From Novosphingobium sp. 9U (GTDB taxonomy: Bacteria > Pseudomonadota > Alphaproteobacteria > Sphingomonadales > Sphingomonadaceae): a stretch of DNA of 64,000 bases. The stretch is taken from assembly GCF_902506425.1 (NCBI RefSeq), contig NZ_LR732525.1:1-64000 (forward strand), read 5' to 3'. Below the pieces are notes generated by a model. That model had not been told where the DNA came from. It worked only from the letters and a program-made list of their open reading frames with translations, and ran no database searches. The position numbers were made by a program, and so were the translations under genes. Positions 33,042-42,003 of this stretch are shown piece after piece. The number at the start of each line of letters is the position of its first letter. Within the stretch, counting starts at the first letter, position 1.

Positions 33042-35613
33042 ACGAGCCGAAGTTGTAGCGGATGCGCACGCCGTACATGCGCGGCTGGCCATAGGCGAAG
33101 TCGAGGATGCCCGACGATTCGAAGCCGCCGCCCGAGGTGACGCGGTACTTCTTGTTGGTGACGTTGGTCGCGAAACCGACCACGTCGATGCCGCTGCCGC
33201 CGATGTTGTTCCACGCAGCGTTCAGGTTCAGCAGGTCGAACGAGGGAATACCTGCGTTGCCATCGACGAACTGCTTGGCCGTGTAGGTGTAGATCGCACC
33301 CACCGTCACCTTGCCCAGGCTCTCGTCCACCGGGATCATGATGTCACCCGACAGCGTCAAGCGATGCTTGGGCGTGTAGGTGAGCGGACCGCCAAGGTTG
33401 CCACGCGGGATGATCTGCAGGAACGGGCTGTCCGGCGAGAGCGTGGGAACGACCAGCTCCTTCAGCTTCGTGTCGAGGTACGTGTACGAAGCACCGAAGC
33501 GGAACACGTCGAACGCCGTGGCGCCGGTATCGACCTCGAAGCCCTTCAGCACCGACTTACCCGCGTTGATCAGAGCCGCACCACCGGTCAAGCCGCTGTC
33601 CGGCTTGGCGACGAGAGCGCCGAAGATCTGCTGGTCCGAGAAGTCGTTGTAGAAGGCTGCGACGTTGAAGTAGCCCGGGAAGCTGCCGCGGAACGTGAAC
33701 TTGCCGCCGATCTCGTAAGCGTCGAGCTTCTCCGGTGCCACGGTCTCGATGCCCGGGTTGGTGAAGTTGACGGCGCCCTGGCGATAGCCGCGCGCGTACT
33801 TGGCGTAGATCAGCATGTCCGGCGTCGGCTTGAAGTCGAAGTCGATCAGCCAGGTCGGCTTGTTGGACTTGTTGACGATCGTCGTGCCGCACGCCGAGGT
33901 GTCGCCGCCGTTCGTCAGCAGGTTCACCGTGTTGGTCGCCGTCGCGTTGCGCGCACCAGGGGCCGGGTGGTTGAGGCTGTCGTTACAGCCACGCGCAACC
34001 ACGCGGGTAAAGCCGCCTACCAGCGCCGGGAACGTGGCGTAGGTGAAGCGATTGCTCTCGGAATAGCCCACGATCTTGTCGAACGTCCAGCGTCCGCCGG
34101 CAGTGACCGAGAACTTGTCGGAGAACCGGTAAGTCGCCTGTCCGAACACACCATGGTTGTCGAAGTTGAACTTGGTCCGCGATTCGGAGATCAAACCGGC
34201 CGACAGCACGTACGCCGGAGAACCGGGGAACAGGGCGTTCGCGGGCAGCGGGACCAGCGGGATGCCGCCGGTGCAGCCTGCCACGCCGATGCCCGGATCG
34301 CTGCAGTTGCCGTAGATGCCGGTGCGCTGCTGGTTGTAGCCGAGCGGGCGGCTGAACTCCAGGTAGCCACCGACGACGAAGTCGAACTTGCCGTCGCTCG
34401 AACGGCCCTGCAGCTGCAGTTCCTCGGTGGTGGTCGACCCGGCAGCGGCGTCGTAGCCGGGCTGGGTGCCGAGCTGGACGTAGTCGAAGCGCTGGCCGAC
34501 GGCCGGTCCGCCAGTCGCCGCAAGTGCGCGGGTGACCGGAGTGTTGGGCACGAAGAAGTTGTCGCTGTACAGCTGGAACGCCGACTTCTCGCGATACTCG
34601 CCATAGCTGACGATGTTCTTCAACGTGATTGAATCGCTGGCCTGCCAGGTGGTCGTGTTGATGACCTGCCAGATGTCGAGCGCGATGCCGGGATTGGGAT
34701 TGCTGACTTCGACGTCGAGCGGACCGTCACCACGGGCAGCCTGGCGATCGATCTGGTCGCACGCCGCCAGCGAGGTGTAGTAGCGCGGCAGGTTCGCCGT
34801 GCTCGGATTGCGGTCGCAACTCTCGTAGTGCGTGGCGTATCCGTTCGTTCGCGAGCGGCTGTAGGACGCCACCACGTAGTTCTCGAGCTCTGGCGTGAGC
34901 TCGGCCAGGACGCTGAGGCGGTAATAGCCGTAGTCGACGTCGTTGTAGCGGTCGGGGCCGATGCCGGAGCGGTTGCGCATGAAGCCGTCGCGCTTGTTGC
35001 GATCGACGGCGAAGCGAACCTTGAATGTCTCCGCAAGCGGGATGTTCAGAGCCGCCTGGACGCGCTTCTGGTCATAGTTGCCGTATGTGCCCTCGACATA
35101 GCCTTCCAGGTTGTCGGTCGGCTTCTGCGGAACCAGCAGCACGGCGCCGCCCGTGGTGTTGCGGCCGAATAGGGTGCCCTGCGGTCCCTTCAGAACCTGG
35201 ACGTTCTGCAAGTCGGTGAACGAACCCGCGCCCACGCTGTTACCGCCGGCGGTGCCGCCCTGCGCACGTACGCCGACGACGTCCGCGAAGTACACGCCGA
35301 CCGTCGGTGCGGCGGCTGCGTCCTGGTTGAAGCCACGGATAGCGTACGTCGCCTTTTCGGGGCCGAACCGGGTGTTGACCGAGAGCGAAGGCGTATACGT
35401 CGCGAGGTCGGATGCGACCGCGATGTTGCGCTTCTGCAGCTGGTCCTGGTTGAACACGGTGATCGAGATCGGAACGTCCTGCAGACGCTCCTCGGTACGG
35501 CGTGCGGTGACGACGATGTCGCCCGCGTCTTGCGCCATTGCCGGCATGCTTACGGCAAGGCTGGCCATCGCCACGCCGGAGCCCAATACGCACTTCCAAA
35601 GCCTGTCAGTCAT
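33040..35613 (-). CDS. TonB-dependent outer-membrane receptor
   Basis: An 857-residue receptor. A Sec signal peptide ends near residue 27 (MPAMAQ), followed by a TonB-box-like segment (DIVVTARRTEE), the plug domain (VPISITVFNQDQLQKRN, later VLKGPQGTLFGRNTTGGAV) and a long beta-barrel. It has a GGAGGAAA ribosome site before the ATG. Its place at the end of the catabolic cluster suggests that it imports the hydrophobic substrate across the outer membrane. A 14-bp motif shared with two other promoters of the cluster lies about 200 bases upstream. Confidence 0.95.
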   Translation of the reverse strand: MTDRLWKCVLGSGVAMASLAVSMPAMAQDAGDIVVTARRTEERLQDVPISITVFNQDQLQKRNIAVASDLATYTPSLSVNTRFGPEKATYAIRGFNQDAAAAPTVGVYFADVVGVRAQGGTAGGNSVGAGSFTDLQNVQVLKGPQGTLFGRNTTGGAVLLVPQKPTDNLEGYVEGTYGNYDQKRVQAALNIPLAETFKVRFAVDRNKRDGFMRNRSGIGPDRYNDVDYGYYRLSVLAELTPELENYVVASYSRSRTNGYATHYESCDRNPSTANLPRYYTSLAACDQIDRQAARGDGPLDVEVSNPNPGIALDIWQVINTTTWQASDSITLKNIVSYGEYREKSAFQLYSDNFFVPNTPVTRALAATGGPAVGQRFDYVQLGTQPGYDAAAGSTTTEELQLQGRSSDGKFDFVVGGYLEFSRPLGYNQQRTGIYGNCSDPGIGVAGCTGGIPLVPLPANALFPGSPAYVLSAGLISESRTKFNFDNHGVFGQATYRFSDKFSVTAGGRWTFDKIVGYSESNRFTYATFPALVGGFTRVVARGCNDSLNHPAPGARNATATNTVNLLTNGGDTSACGTTIVNKSNKPTWLIDFDFKPTPDMLIYAKYARGYRQGAVNFTNPGIETVAPEKLDAYEIGGKFTFRGSFPGYFNVAAFYNDFSDQQIFGALVAKPDSGLTGGAALINAGKSVLKGFEVDTGATAFDVFRFGASYTYLDTKLKELVVPTLSPDSPFLQIIPRGNLGGPLTYTPKHRLTLSGDIMIPVDESLGKVTVGAIYTYTAKQFVDGNAGIPSFDLLNLNAAWNNIGGSGIDVVGFATNVTNKKYRVTSGGGFESSGILDFAYGQPRMYGVRIRYNFGS

Positions 35614-35815
35614 CCTGTTTCCTCCCTGATGTCATTTGCGTGTCTGTCGTGCGCGGGTGCGCGCACGATGTGCGACCGAAATGCGGTTTGTTTTTGTATT
35701 GAAGACTGTTCCTTGCGCACTCCGGGCGCCGGCTCGTCACTCCCCCATTATGCTCGCCCAGCCGCTTCGGGTGGTACGACGATGTATACTATACTCCTAT
35801 CGCCTCATCCAAACT

Positions 35816-35829
35816 TTCACAATCCCGAA
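35816..35829. promoter_or_regulatory. Shared cluster motif, site 3
   Basis: TTCACAATCCCGAA, upstream of the TonB receptor gene and downstream of the dienelactone hydrolase gene. It matches the minus-strand form of the 28672 site at 12 of 14 positions. It is the weakest of the three sites. Confidence 0.35.
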
Positions 35830-35878
35830 CCTCTCTTCCAAAAACAGAATCGCAAGGTGCGGCAAATTGGACACAGGT

Positions 35879-36601
35879 TCAGTTTTCGAGGCATTGCTCC
35901 AGCAGCGCCAACGTGCCGGCCCAGGAAACCTGATGCGCCAATCGGTCGTAGGCGATGCCCGGCAGCATGCCGTCGTGGTCGGGATCGGTGAACGAGTGTT
36001 TGGCCTTGGCGAAAAGCGTGGCCTGGTAGTCGACATCTGCGGCATCGAACTCGGCGCGCAGGGCATCGAAGTCTGCAACCGGTGAGTAGGGATCGTCGCC
36101 GCCGGACCATACCGCGACCTTGGCCTTCACCATGCCAGGTTGCGCGGGCGCATGCGTCTTGAGCAGGCCGTGATAGCTGGTGACGCAGGCTACGGCCGCT
36201 CCGCTGCGTGCCAGTTCCAAAACACACTTGCCGCCAAAACAGTATCCAATCGCAGCGATGCGCGTGGCGTCCACATCCTCGCGTGCGCTCACCGCATCGA
36301 ACCACGCGACGACGCGCGCGCGCAGCAATTCCGGATCGGCCAGGACTTTCTCGAAGTAGGCGCCCGCGGCTTGTGGCGTGCTGATGTCCGCCCCGACCTC
36401 GTACATGTCGGCAGCGATCGCGAGGTAGCCGCGCGTGCTCAGCTCCTGCGCAACCTTCTGGAAGCTGGGGCCGGCGCCCGTAGCGCCGGGGAACAGCAGC
36501 ACCGCGGCATGTGGGCCGGGATGCGCCGGAGCGTGGACGAAGCCTTCCAGCGTCGTGTCGCCGTGCACGATCCGAAAAGGCGTCGGCGACGCGTCGGACA
36601 T
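35879..36601 (-). CDS. Dienelactone hydrolase family protein
   Basis: A 240-residue alpha/beta hydrolase with Cys as nucleophile (GYCFGGK near residue 120) and the C-terminal His in AKHSFTDPDHDG. Family members open dienelactones in aromatic-ring degradation or hydrolyse other esters. The ATG at 36601 has GGGGGAGA upstream and starts at the conserved N-terminus; the longer frame is rejected. It lies 265 bases upstream of the TonB receptor gene on the same strand, so it may belong to the catabolic cluster. Confidence 0.88.
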   Translation of the reverse strand: MSDASPTPFRIVHGDTTLEGFVHAPAHPGPHAAVLLFPGATGAGPSFQKVAQELSTRGYLAIAADMYEVGADISTPQAAGAYFEKVLADPELLRARVVAWFDAVSAREDVDATRIAAIGYCFGGKCVLELARSGAAVACVTSYHGLLKTHAPAQPGMVKAKVAVWSGGDDPYSPVADFDALRAEFDAADVDYQATLFAKAKHSFTDPDHDGMLPGIAYDRLAHQVSWAGTLALLEQCLEN

Positions 36602-36693
36602 CCAGATTCTCCCCCGTACTCTTGTTGGTGGCAGTCTGATCCACAAACCGCGATGCTGTAAAGAGCATAACTGTGACTATATTCTGTTCTGCA

Positions 36694-37431
36694 ATGGCAC
36701 TCGCTCAGCCTCGACCGATGCTGCGTACGCGACTGGCAGTGGGCATCTTCGTGGCTGCCTTGCACCTCGGAGCGATCGTGCTGCTCGTGCGGGCGTTCGC
36801 GCCCGGTGCCATCGCGACCGTGCTGGGACCGGTCACCGCCGCCTTCGACATTGCGATCACGCCTCCGGCCGTTGAGCCCAAGCCTGAGCCCAAAGCCGAG
36901 CCACGATCCGCCGAGCCTCAAGGTAAGGCTGCGCCTGCGGGCAAGAAGGCAAGTCCGCGCGAGGTCACTGCGCCCAAGCCCCGCATCGCTGTCGCAAAGG
37001 ACGTCGCGCCGCCGGTTTCCGGAACCGGCAGCGCCGACAACGCGGGCGCGCGGGAGAGCGGTTCGGGCACCGGGGCGGGCGGGTTTGGGCAGGGCACGGG
37101 AGCCGGTGGCTCCGGCACTGGAACCGGTGGCGGCGGTGGGATTAAGGCCGTCAAGATCGCCGGCGACATCGTCTCGGCGCGCGACTACCCGGCTGCGACA
37201 CGCGCGCTGCGGCTCGGAAGCGCAGTCACCGTTGCGCTTACCGTCGGCGCGGACGGTCGGGTCTCGGGCTGCCGGATCGTGCGCGCCAGCCGCGATCCCG
37301 AAGCCGATCGCGTGACCTGCCAACTCGCGACCGAGCGCTTCCGCTTCCGCCCTGCGCGCGATGGGGAAGGGGCGCCCGTAGCCTCGGTCTATGGTTGGCA
37401 GCAGCGCTGGTTCGCACCGCCTGCGAAGTAG
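36694..37431 (+). CDS. TonB-like energy transducer
   Basis: A 245-residue protein with one N-terminal transmembrane helix (LAVGIFVAALHLGAIVLLV), a Pro/Lys/Glu-rich then Gly-rich linker crossing the periplasm, and a C-terminal TonB/TolA-like domain (TRALRLGSAVTVALTVGADG, then RVSGCRIVRAS). It would couple the proton-motive force to outer-membrane receptors. No ExbB/ExbD genes are adjacent. The start is uncertain: GTG 36673, ATG 36694 or ATG 36718 all precede the helix, without a strong ribosome site. Confidence 0.8.
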   Translation: MALAQPRPMLRTRLAVGIFVAALHLGAIVLLVRAFAPGAIATVLGPVTAAFDIAITPPAVEPKPEPKAEPRSAEPQGKAAPAGKKASPREVTAPKPRIAVAKDVAPPVSGTGSADNAGARESGSGTGAGGFGQGTGAGGSGTGTGGGGGIKAVKIAGDIVSARDYPAATRALRLGSAVTVALTVGADGRVSGCRIVRASRDPEADRVTCQLATERFRFRPARDGEGAPVASVYGWQQRWFAPPAK

Positions 37432-37486
37432 CGGCTCGTCGCGCGTCGGGAACAAACCGGCGCTCCTCGCGATTGCTTCGGGTGCC

Positions 37487-38035
37487 ATGACCAGCGATCA
37501 GGCCCCTTCAACGAAGCAAGCGGCGCTGCCGTTCGCCATCGGCCCGCAGCACTTGCACGAGCGCTCGCGCAGCCGCTGGCGCAATCTGGGCGTCGTCGTC
37601 CTGCTGGGCGGGCTGATCGCGACCGCGCTGACTGGCGTTCTGGGTGGCGGCGCCTCGCGTCAGCAGATGGCGAGCGGGCCCGGCGTCTCGGCGCAGCTGA
37701 TCTTCGATCCGATTGTGCGCAGCGGCAACTGGTACGAGACCACGGTGACCGTACGCGCCACAGCTCCCGTCAAGGACCTGACGATTGCGGTTGACCAGCC
37801 GCTCTGGAGCCGCATGAGCATCGACACGGTGGCGCCCGATGCCGAGAGCGCCGAGGCGCTGGACGGCGAATATGCCTACCACTTCGGCGAGATGAAACCG
37901 GGCGAGACCTTCAGCCTGAAGCTCGACGGGCAGATCCAGCCGGGCATGCCGCGGCGCCAGACGGGCCGCATCGGGGTGCGCGACGACAAGCGCGAACTCA
38001 CAGCGTTCCCGGTCCAGCTGACGGTGCTGCCCTGA
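37487..38035 (+). CDS. Single-helix membrane protein of unknown function
   Basis: A 182-residue protein with a cytoplasmic N-terminus of about 40 residues, one transmembrane helix (LGVVVLLGGLIATALTGVLG) and a periplasmic beta-rich domain (VRSGNWYETTVTVRA, FGEMKPGETFSLKLDGQI). No family was recognised. Its stop overlaps the start of the YetF-like gene by one base (TGATG), so the two are translationally coupled and probably work together at the inner membrane. Confidence 0.75.
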   Translation: MTSDQAPSTKQAALPFAIGPQHLHERSRSRWRNLGVVVLLGGLIATALTGVLGGGASRQQMASGPGVSAQLIFDPIVRSGNWYETTVTVRATAPVKDLTIAVDQPLWSRMSIDTVAPDAESAEALDGEYAYHFGEMKPGETFSLKLDGQIQPGMPRRQTGRIGVRDDKRELTAFPVQLTVLP

Positions 38036-38520
38036 TGGATATCGTCGTTCGCGCCTCGGTGATGTTCATCATCGTCTATGTCGTTCTGCGGCTGATGGGC
38101 AAGCGCGAGCTGGGGCAGCTGGCGCCCTTCGAACTCGTCACCCTGATCGTCACCGGCGACCTCATCCAGCAGGGCGTCACCCATCAGGACTTCTCCTTGA
38201 CCGGCGCGACGCTGGCGATCGTCACCTTCGCCGCATGGAGCCTCACCATGAGCGCGCTGGCACACCGCTTTCCCAAGGTCCGCGGTGTGCTGGAGAGCCC
38301 GCCCCTGGTGCTGGTGCGCGACGGGCGGTTTCTGGGCGCCAACATGGACAAGGAAGGTATCGACCAGGACGAGTTCGGCGCCCAGCTGCGGCTCGCCGGG
38401 ATCGCCTCGCTCGATCAGGTCGCCTGGGCGATCCTGGAGCCCGAAGGCAAGATCAGCTTCATCCGCAAGGACGACGCGCCCACCGATCCGCGCACGGATG
38501 ATGATTCCGGCGTTGCGTGA
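38035..38520 (+). CDS. YetF/DUF421-domain membrane protein
   Basis: A 161-residue protein with two or three N-terminal hydrophobic helices (VMFIIVYVVLRLMGKRELGQ; FELVTLIVTGDLI) and a C-terminal soluble YetF domain (LVLVRDGRFLGANMDKEGI). The signature LMGKRELGQLAPFELV is typical of DUF421 proteins, whose biochemical role is not well defined. It is co-translated with the single-helix membrane protein upstream. Confidence 0.88.
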   Translation: MDIVVRASVMFIIVYVVLRLMGKRELGQLAPFELVTLIVTGDLIQQGVTHQDFSLTGATLAIVTFAAWSLTMSALAHRFPKVRGVLESPPLVLVRDGRFLGANMDKEGIDQDEFGAQLRLAGIASLDQVAWAILEPEGKISFIRKDDAPTDPRTDDDSGVA

Positions 38521-38533
38521 TGGAGTAGCCTAG

Positions 38534-38558
38534 CTCCTCTCCCCGACGGGGAGAGGAG
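38534..38558. terminator. Perfect hairpin between convergent genes
   Basis: Stem CTCCTCTCCCC/GGGGAGAGGAG (11 bp) with loop GAC, between the YetF-like gene and the acyl-AMP ligase gene. It resembles the hairpin at 512-544. There is no T-run, so it may be REP-like rather than a simple terminator. Confidence 0.55.
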
Positions 38559-38570
38559 TTGGCAGCAGCC

Positions 38571-40331
38571 TCAAGCCGCCAGGTCGAACGGTGCGATCTC
38601 GCCCGACAGGTACAGCTTCTTCGCCTTGGCGCGGCTGAGCTTGCCCGAGCTGGTGCGCGGCAGGCTCTTTGGCGGAACCAGTTCGATCACGCAGTTCATG
38701 CCGGTGATCGCGCGGACCTTGTCGCGGATCTGGTCGCGCAGTTCGAGGCGCTTGACCGGGTCGGACACGCGGCAGTGGACCAGCACGGCAGGCGTTTCCT
38801 CGCCGTTCTCCATCTCGATCGAGAAGGCAGCGATGTCGCCGTGGTTGAAGCCGGGCAATTGCTCCACCGCCCACTCGATGTCCTGGGGCCAATGGTTCTT
38901 GCCGTTGATGATGATCATGTCCTTCGCCCGGCCGACGATGAACAGGTAGCCCTTGGCCATGTAGCCCATGTCGCCGGTGTCCAGCCAGCCATCGACCAGG
39001 CAAGCAGCGGTCGCTTCAGGATCGCGGAAGTAGGAGTGCATGACGCTGGTACCGCGGCACCAGACCTTGCCGATCTGGTGATCGCCGAGGACCTGGTCGT
39101 TCTCGCCACGGATCACGACTTCCATGTCCTTGACCGGCTTGCCGCAGTTCACGATCGCGCGATAGCGGGCAGGGCGGCTGAGATCGCGGGGGGAGCCGGA
39201 CAAGCGCTCCTCTTCGACCAGTTCGACGCGGATGCCTTCGCCCGGCGGCATGACGGTAACCGCCAGCGTCGCTTCGGCGAGGCCGTAGCTGGGCAGGAAG
39301 GCGCTGGCCTGGAAGCCGAAGTCGGCAAAGGCGTTGACGAAGCTTTGCATCACGTCGGGCCGGATCATGTCGGCACCGTTGCCGGCCAGGCGCCAGCGGG
39401 TGAGATCGAAGCGGTCGACCGCGGTCTGGCTGGAGATGCGGCGCGCGCAGATGTCGTAGCCGAAGGTCGGCGAGTACGACACCGTGGTGCCCTGGTTGCG
39501 GGTGATCAGGTCCAGCCACGCGAGCGGGCGGCGGGCAAAGTCCTCGGTCTTGAGGTAGTCGCCCGAGACCTGGTTGGCGATCAGCGAGAGGAAGCAGCCG
39601 ACCAGGCCCATGTCGTGATACCACGGCAGCCACGAGATGCAGCGGTCTTGCTCCTCCAACTGCATCGCGTGGCTATGCGCCGACAGGTTGGCGAGCAGTT
39701 GGCTGTGCGTCACCGCCACGCCGTGCGGGAAGCGCGTGGAGCCCGAGGAGTACTGCAGATAGCAGATGTCATCGGTGCCGAGCTGCGGCAGCTCGACCGC
39801 CGGCGCGTCGGTGGTCGCGAAGTCGGCCCAGGTGGCATGCTCACAGCCCTGACGCGCGGCGGCGGACGCGGTCATCTCGGCGATCTCGTCCGGGCCGACC
39901 AGCAGCGTGGGGTCCGAGCTCGCGAGCTGGACGCTCAGCTGCTCGATGTAGTTCTCCTTGCCGCCGAAGCTGGTGGGCAGAGGCAGCGGCACCGGCCACA
40001 CACCAGCGTAGACCGCGCCGCAGAACAACGCGGCGAAATCGGGTCCGGTTTCGGCGATCAGCGCCAGGCGGTCGCCCGGCTTCATGCCGCGCGCGATCAG
40101 GGCGTGGGCGACGCGCAGCGAGTCCTGACGCAGCTCGGAATAAGGATAGGTGCGGGTCAGCGTGCCGCGCGGATCATGGAAATTGAAGCCACGCGCGCCT
40201 TGTGCGGCATAGTCCAGAGCTTCGCCGAATGTGGCGAAGTCCGCCATGCGGCGAGGCAAGCTGTCCGCGTTGGGGGTGGGGAGCAGTTTCGGCTCCGACG
40301 TTTCCGGCACCAGTCTGATGGTGTCGTTCAT
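38571..40331 (-). CDS. Fatty-acyl-AMP ligase (FAAL)
   Basis: A 586-residue adenylate-forming enzyme. It has the ATP-binding stretch YLQYSSGSTRFPHGV near residue 185, WLPWYHDMGLVG, YGLAEATLAV near 350 and the A8 region DTGDMGYMAKGYLFIVGRAKD. The FAAL-type N-terminus (FHDPRGTLTRTYPYSEL) and C-terminus (PRTSSGKLSRAKAKKLYL) point to acyl-AMP rather than acyl-CoA synthesis. FAALs usually hand acyl-AMP to an acyl carrier or polyketide synthase, but no carrier or PKS gene is nearby. The ATG at 40331 starts the typical N-terminus; the longer upstream frame is a shadow. It is divergent from recX. Confidence 0.88.
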   Translation of the reverse strand: MNDTIRLVPETSEPKLLPTPNADSLPRRMADFATFGEALDYAAQGARGFNFHDPRGTLTRTYPYSELRQDSLRVAHALIARGMKPGDRLALIAETGPDFAALFCGAVYAGVWPVPLPLPTSFGGKENYIEQLSVQLASSDPTLLVGPDEIAEMTASAAARQGCEHATWADFATTDAPAVELPQLGTDDICYLQYSSGSTRFPHGVAVTHSQLLANLSAHSHAMQLEEQDRCISWLPWYHDMGLVGCFLSLIANQVSGDYLKTEDFARRPLAWLDLITRNQGTTVSYSPTFGYDICARRISSQTAVDRFDLTRWRLAGNGADMIRPDVMQSFVNAFADFGFQASAFLPSYGLAEATLAVTVMPPGEGIRVELVEEERLSGSPRDLSRPARYRAIVNCGKPVKDMEVVIRGENDQVLGDHQIGKVWCRGTSVMHSYFRDPEATAACLVDGWLDTGDMGYMAKGYLFIVGRAKDMIIINGKNHWPQDIEWAVEQLPGFNHGDIAAFSIEMENGEETPAVLVHCRVSDPVKRLELRDQIRDKVRAITGMNCVIELVPPKSLPRTSSGKLSRAKAKKLYLSGEIAPFDLAA

Positions 40332-40490
40332 CTGGCAAGACCCTGTGTTGTTGTACTTTTCTTCATGGTTTCGCGGCCCCTTATCCGGGTTTAATCGAAT
40401 GCGAAACAAGTTCTCCCTGGCCTTGCGGCACTCTTCCTCATGCAAGAGGGCCTCCTCAATCGTTGGGGACTGTGGCACGAATAGGGCAGC

Positions 40491-41045
40491 ATGCCTCACG
40501 ACCGTCGCAAACCGTTGCCCTTGGGTGACACCAAGCTGGAGGAGCTGGCGCTCGCCTACGTTGCCCGCTTCGCCACGACGCGGGCCAAGCTGGAGGCCTA
40601 TCTCGTGCGCAAGCTGCGCGAGCGGGGCTGGGAAGGTGAGCGCATGCCCGATGCCGCCGCCCTGTCGCGGCGCTTCGCGGAAGCGGGCTATGTCGATGAC
40701 GCGGTCTATGCGCGGATGAAGGCGGACAGTCTGCTGCGGCGAGGATACGGCGGCCGGCGGGTCGGCGAAGCGCTGCGAGCGGCGGGGGTCGGGGAAGAGC
40801 TGCGCCAAGATGTGGCGCCGACGCTGATCGATGCACGCCGCGCCGCCGCGGCGCTGGCGCGCAGGAGGCGCTTTGGTCCGTGGCATGACCCGCTCCCGGA
40901 TCGCCCTCTGCGCGAGAAGCAGATCGCGGCGATGCTGCGCGCCGGTCACACGCTCGACAATGCGCGCCAAATCGTCGAAGCGACCGATCACGCCGCGATC
41001 GAGGACTGGATCGAGTCGGCAAGTGGAGACGACCTTTGCGCGTGA
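40491..41045 (+). CDS. recX: RecX-family regulator of RecA
   Basis: A 184-residue helical protein of the RecX type, which binds RecA filaments and limits recombination. The repeats of three-helix units are visible (ALAYVARFATTRAKLEAYLV; FAEAGYVDDAVYARMKADSL; GYGGRRVGEALRAAGV). Both length and spacing fit the family. Its stop overlaps the start of the DUF192 gene. recA is not in the window. Confidence 0.87.
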   Translation: MPHDRRKPLPLGDTKLEELALAYVARFATTRAKLEAYLVRKLRERGWEGERMPDAAALSRRFAEAGYVDDAVYARMKADSLLRRGYGGRRVGEALRAAGVGEELRQDVAPTLIDARRAAAALARRRRFGPWHDPLPDRPLREKQIAAMLRAGHTLDNARQIVEATDHAAIEDWIESASGDDLCA

Positions 41046-41542
41046 TTTCAACTCTTTCGGCGCTGCTCCTCTTGCTGGGGGCGTGCTCCTCTGGCGTGCT
41101 CGACGGCAGCGCCGCCTCGGCCAAGGCAGCCGCGCCCGCAGTGCACCCGATTTCCGGCCTGCCGGTGATCGACCTGGCGGTGAAGACCAAGAGCAAGGCG
41201 CACCACTTCCGCGTCGAGGTCGCTGCCTCGCAGGAGGAGCAGGCCAAGGGCCTGATGTTCCGCACCGAAATGGGCGCGGACGAGGGCATGCTGTTTCCTG
41301 AGGAAACCCCGCGCCGGCCCTCGTTCTGGATGAAGAACACGGTCATCCCGCTCGACATCATCTACGTGGGCACCGACGGGCGTATCCTCAACATCGTCAA
41401 CGCGCTGCCCTACGACCTGACGCCGCTGCCGTCCGAGGGTGTGGCCATCGCCGTGCTCGAACTGAACGGCGGCCGCGCCGAGCAGCTGGGTATCAAGCCG
41501 GGCGACAAGGTCAGCTGGAAGCTGCCGAAGAAGGCCGGCTGA
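41036..41542 (+). CDS. DUF192 lipoprotein
   Basis: A 168-residue protein with a lipoprotein signal (LLLLLGAC, Cys17) and a DUF192 domain (EEQAKGLMFRTEMGADEGML, FWMKNTVIPLDIIYVG). The domain is widespread, secreted and of unknown function. The start is TTG at 41036, with GGAGA upstream at a suitable distance; it overlaps recX by 10 bases, so translation may be coupled. Confidence 0.9.
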   Translation: MRVISTLSALLLLLGACSSGVLDGSAASAKAAAPAVHPISGLPVIDLAVKTKSKAHHFRVEVAASQEEQAKGLMFRTEMGADEGMLFPEETPRRPSFWMKNTVIPLDIIYVGTDGRILNIVNALPYDLTPLPSEGVAIAVLELNGGRAEQLGIKPGDKVSWKLPKKAG

Positions 41543-41594
41543 TCGCACCGGCATAACTTGGCAAGCCACGCGAACGAGGCTAACGCGAGACCCG

Positions 41595-41996
41595 ATGAGC
41601 ATCCTTGCAAAGATCTTCACCTGGTGGAACGGCGCGACCATCGGCACCTCGCTGTGGAGCTCGCGCTTTGGCGAGCACGTCGGCACCGATAGCTTCGGCA
41701 ACAAGTACTACCGCTCTGCCAAGCTGAAGACCACGCAGGGCTACGAACGCCGGTGGGTCATCTATTCGGGGCCGAACGACGCCAGCAACGTGCCGGCCGA
41801 GTGGTTCGGCTGGCTGCACCACAACGTCGAGGGTCTGCCCGAAAGCCACCTGCCGCCGCCGCGGATCTGGGAGGTGGACTTCACGCCCAACGCGACGGGA
41901 ACCGGCCACGCCTATCGCCCGCAAGGTGCGCTGGAGCGTGGCGGCCAGCGTGCGCGAGCCACGGGTGATTACGAAGCCTGGTCGCCGGACGCCTGA
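41595..41996 (+). CDS. NDUFA12-family complex I accessory protein
   Basis: A 133-residue protein matching the NDUFA12/B17.2 supernumerary subunit of respiratory complex I found in alphaproteobacteria and mitochondria. Conserved parts are GTSLWSSRFGEHVGTDSFGN, RRWVIYSG and VPAEWFGWLHH. It would bind complex I at the inner membrane. It lies directly before the DUF2155 gene, an arrangement usual in alphaproteobacteria. Confidence 0.94.
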   Translation: MSILAKIFTWWNGATIGTSLWSSRFGEHVGTDSFGNKYYRSAKLKTTQGYERRWVIYSGPNDASNVPAEWFGWLHHNVEGLPESHLPPPRIWEVDFTPNATGTGHAYRPQGALERGGQRARATGDYEAWSPDA

Positions 41997-42003
41997 GCCG
42001 CTC

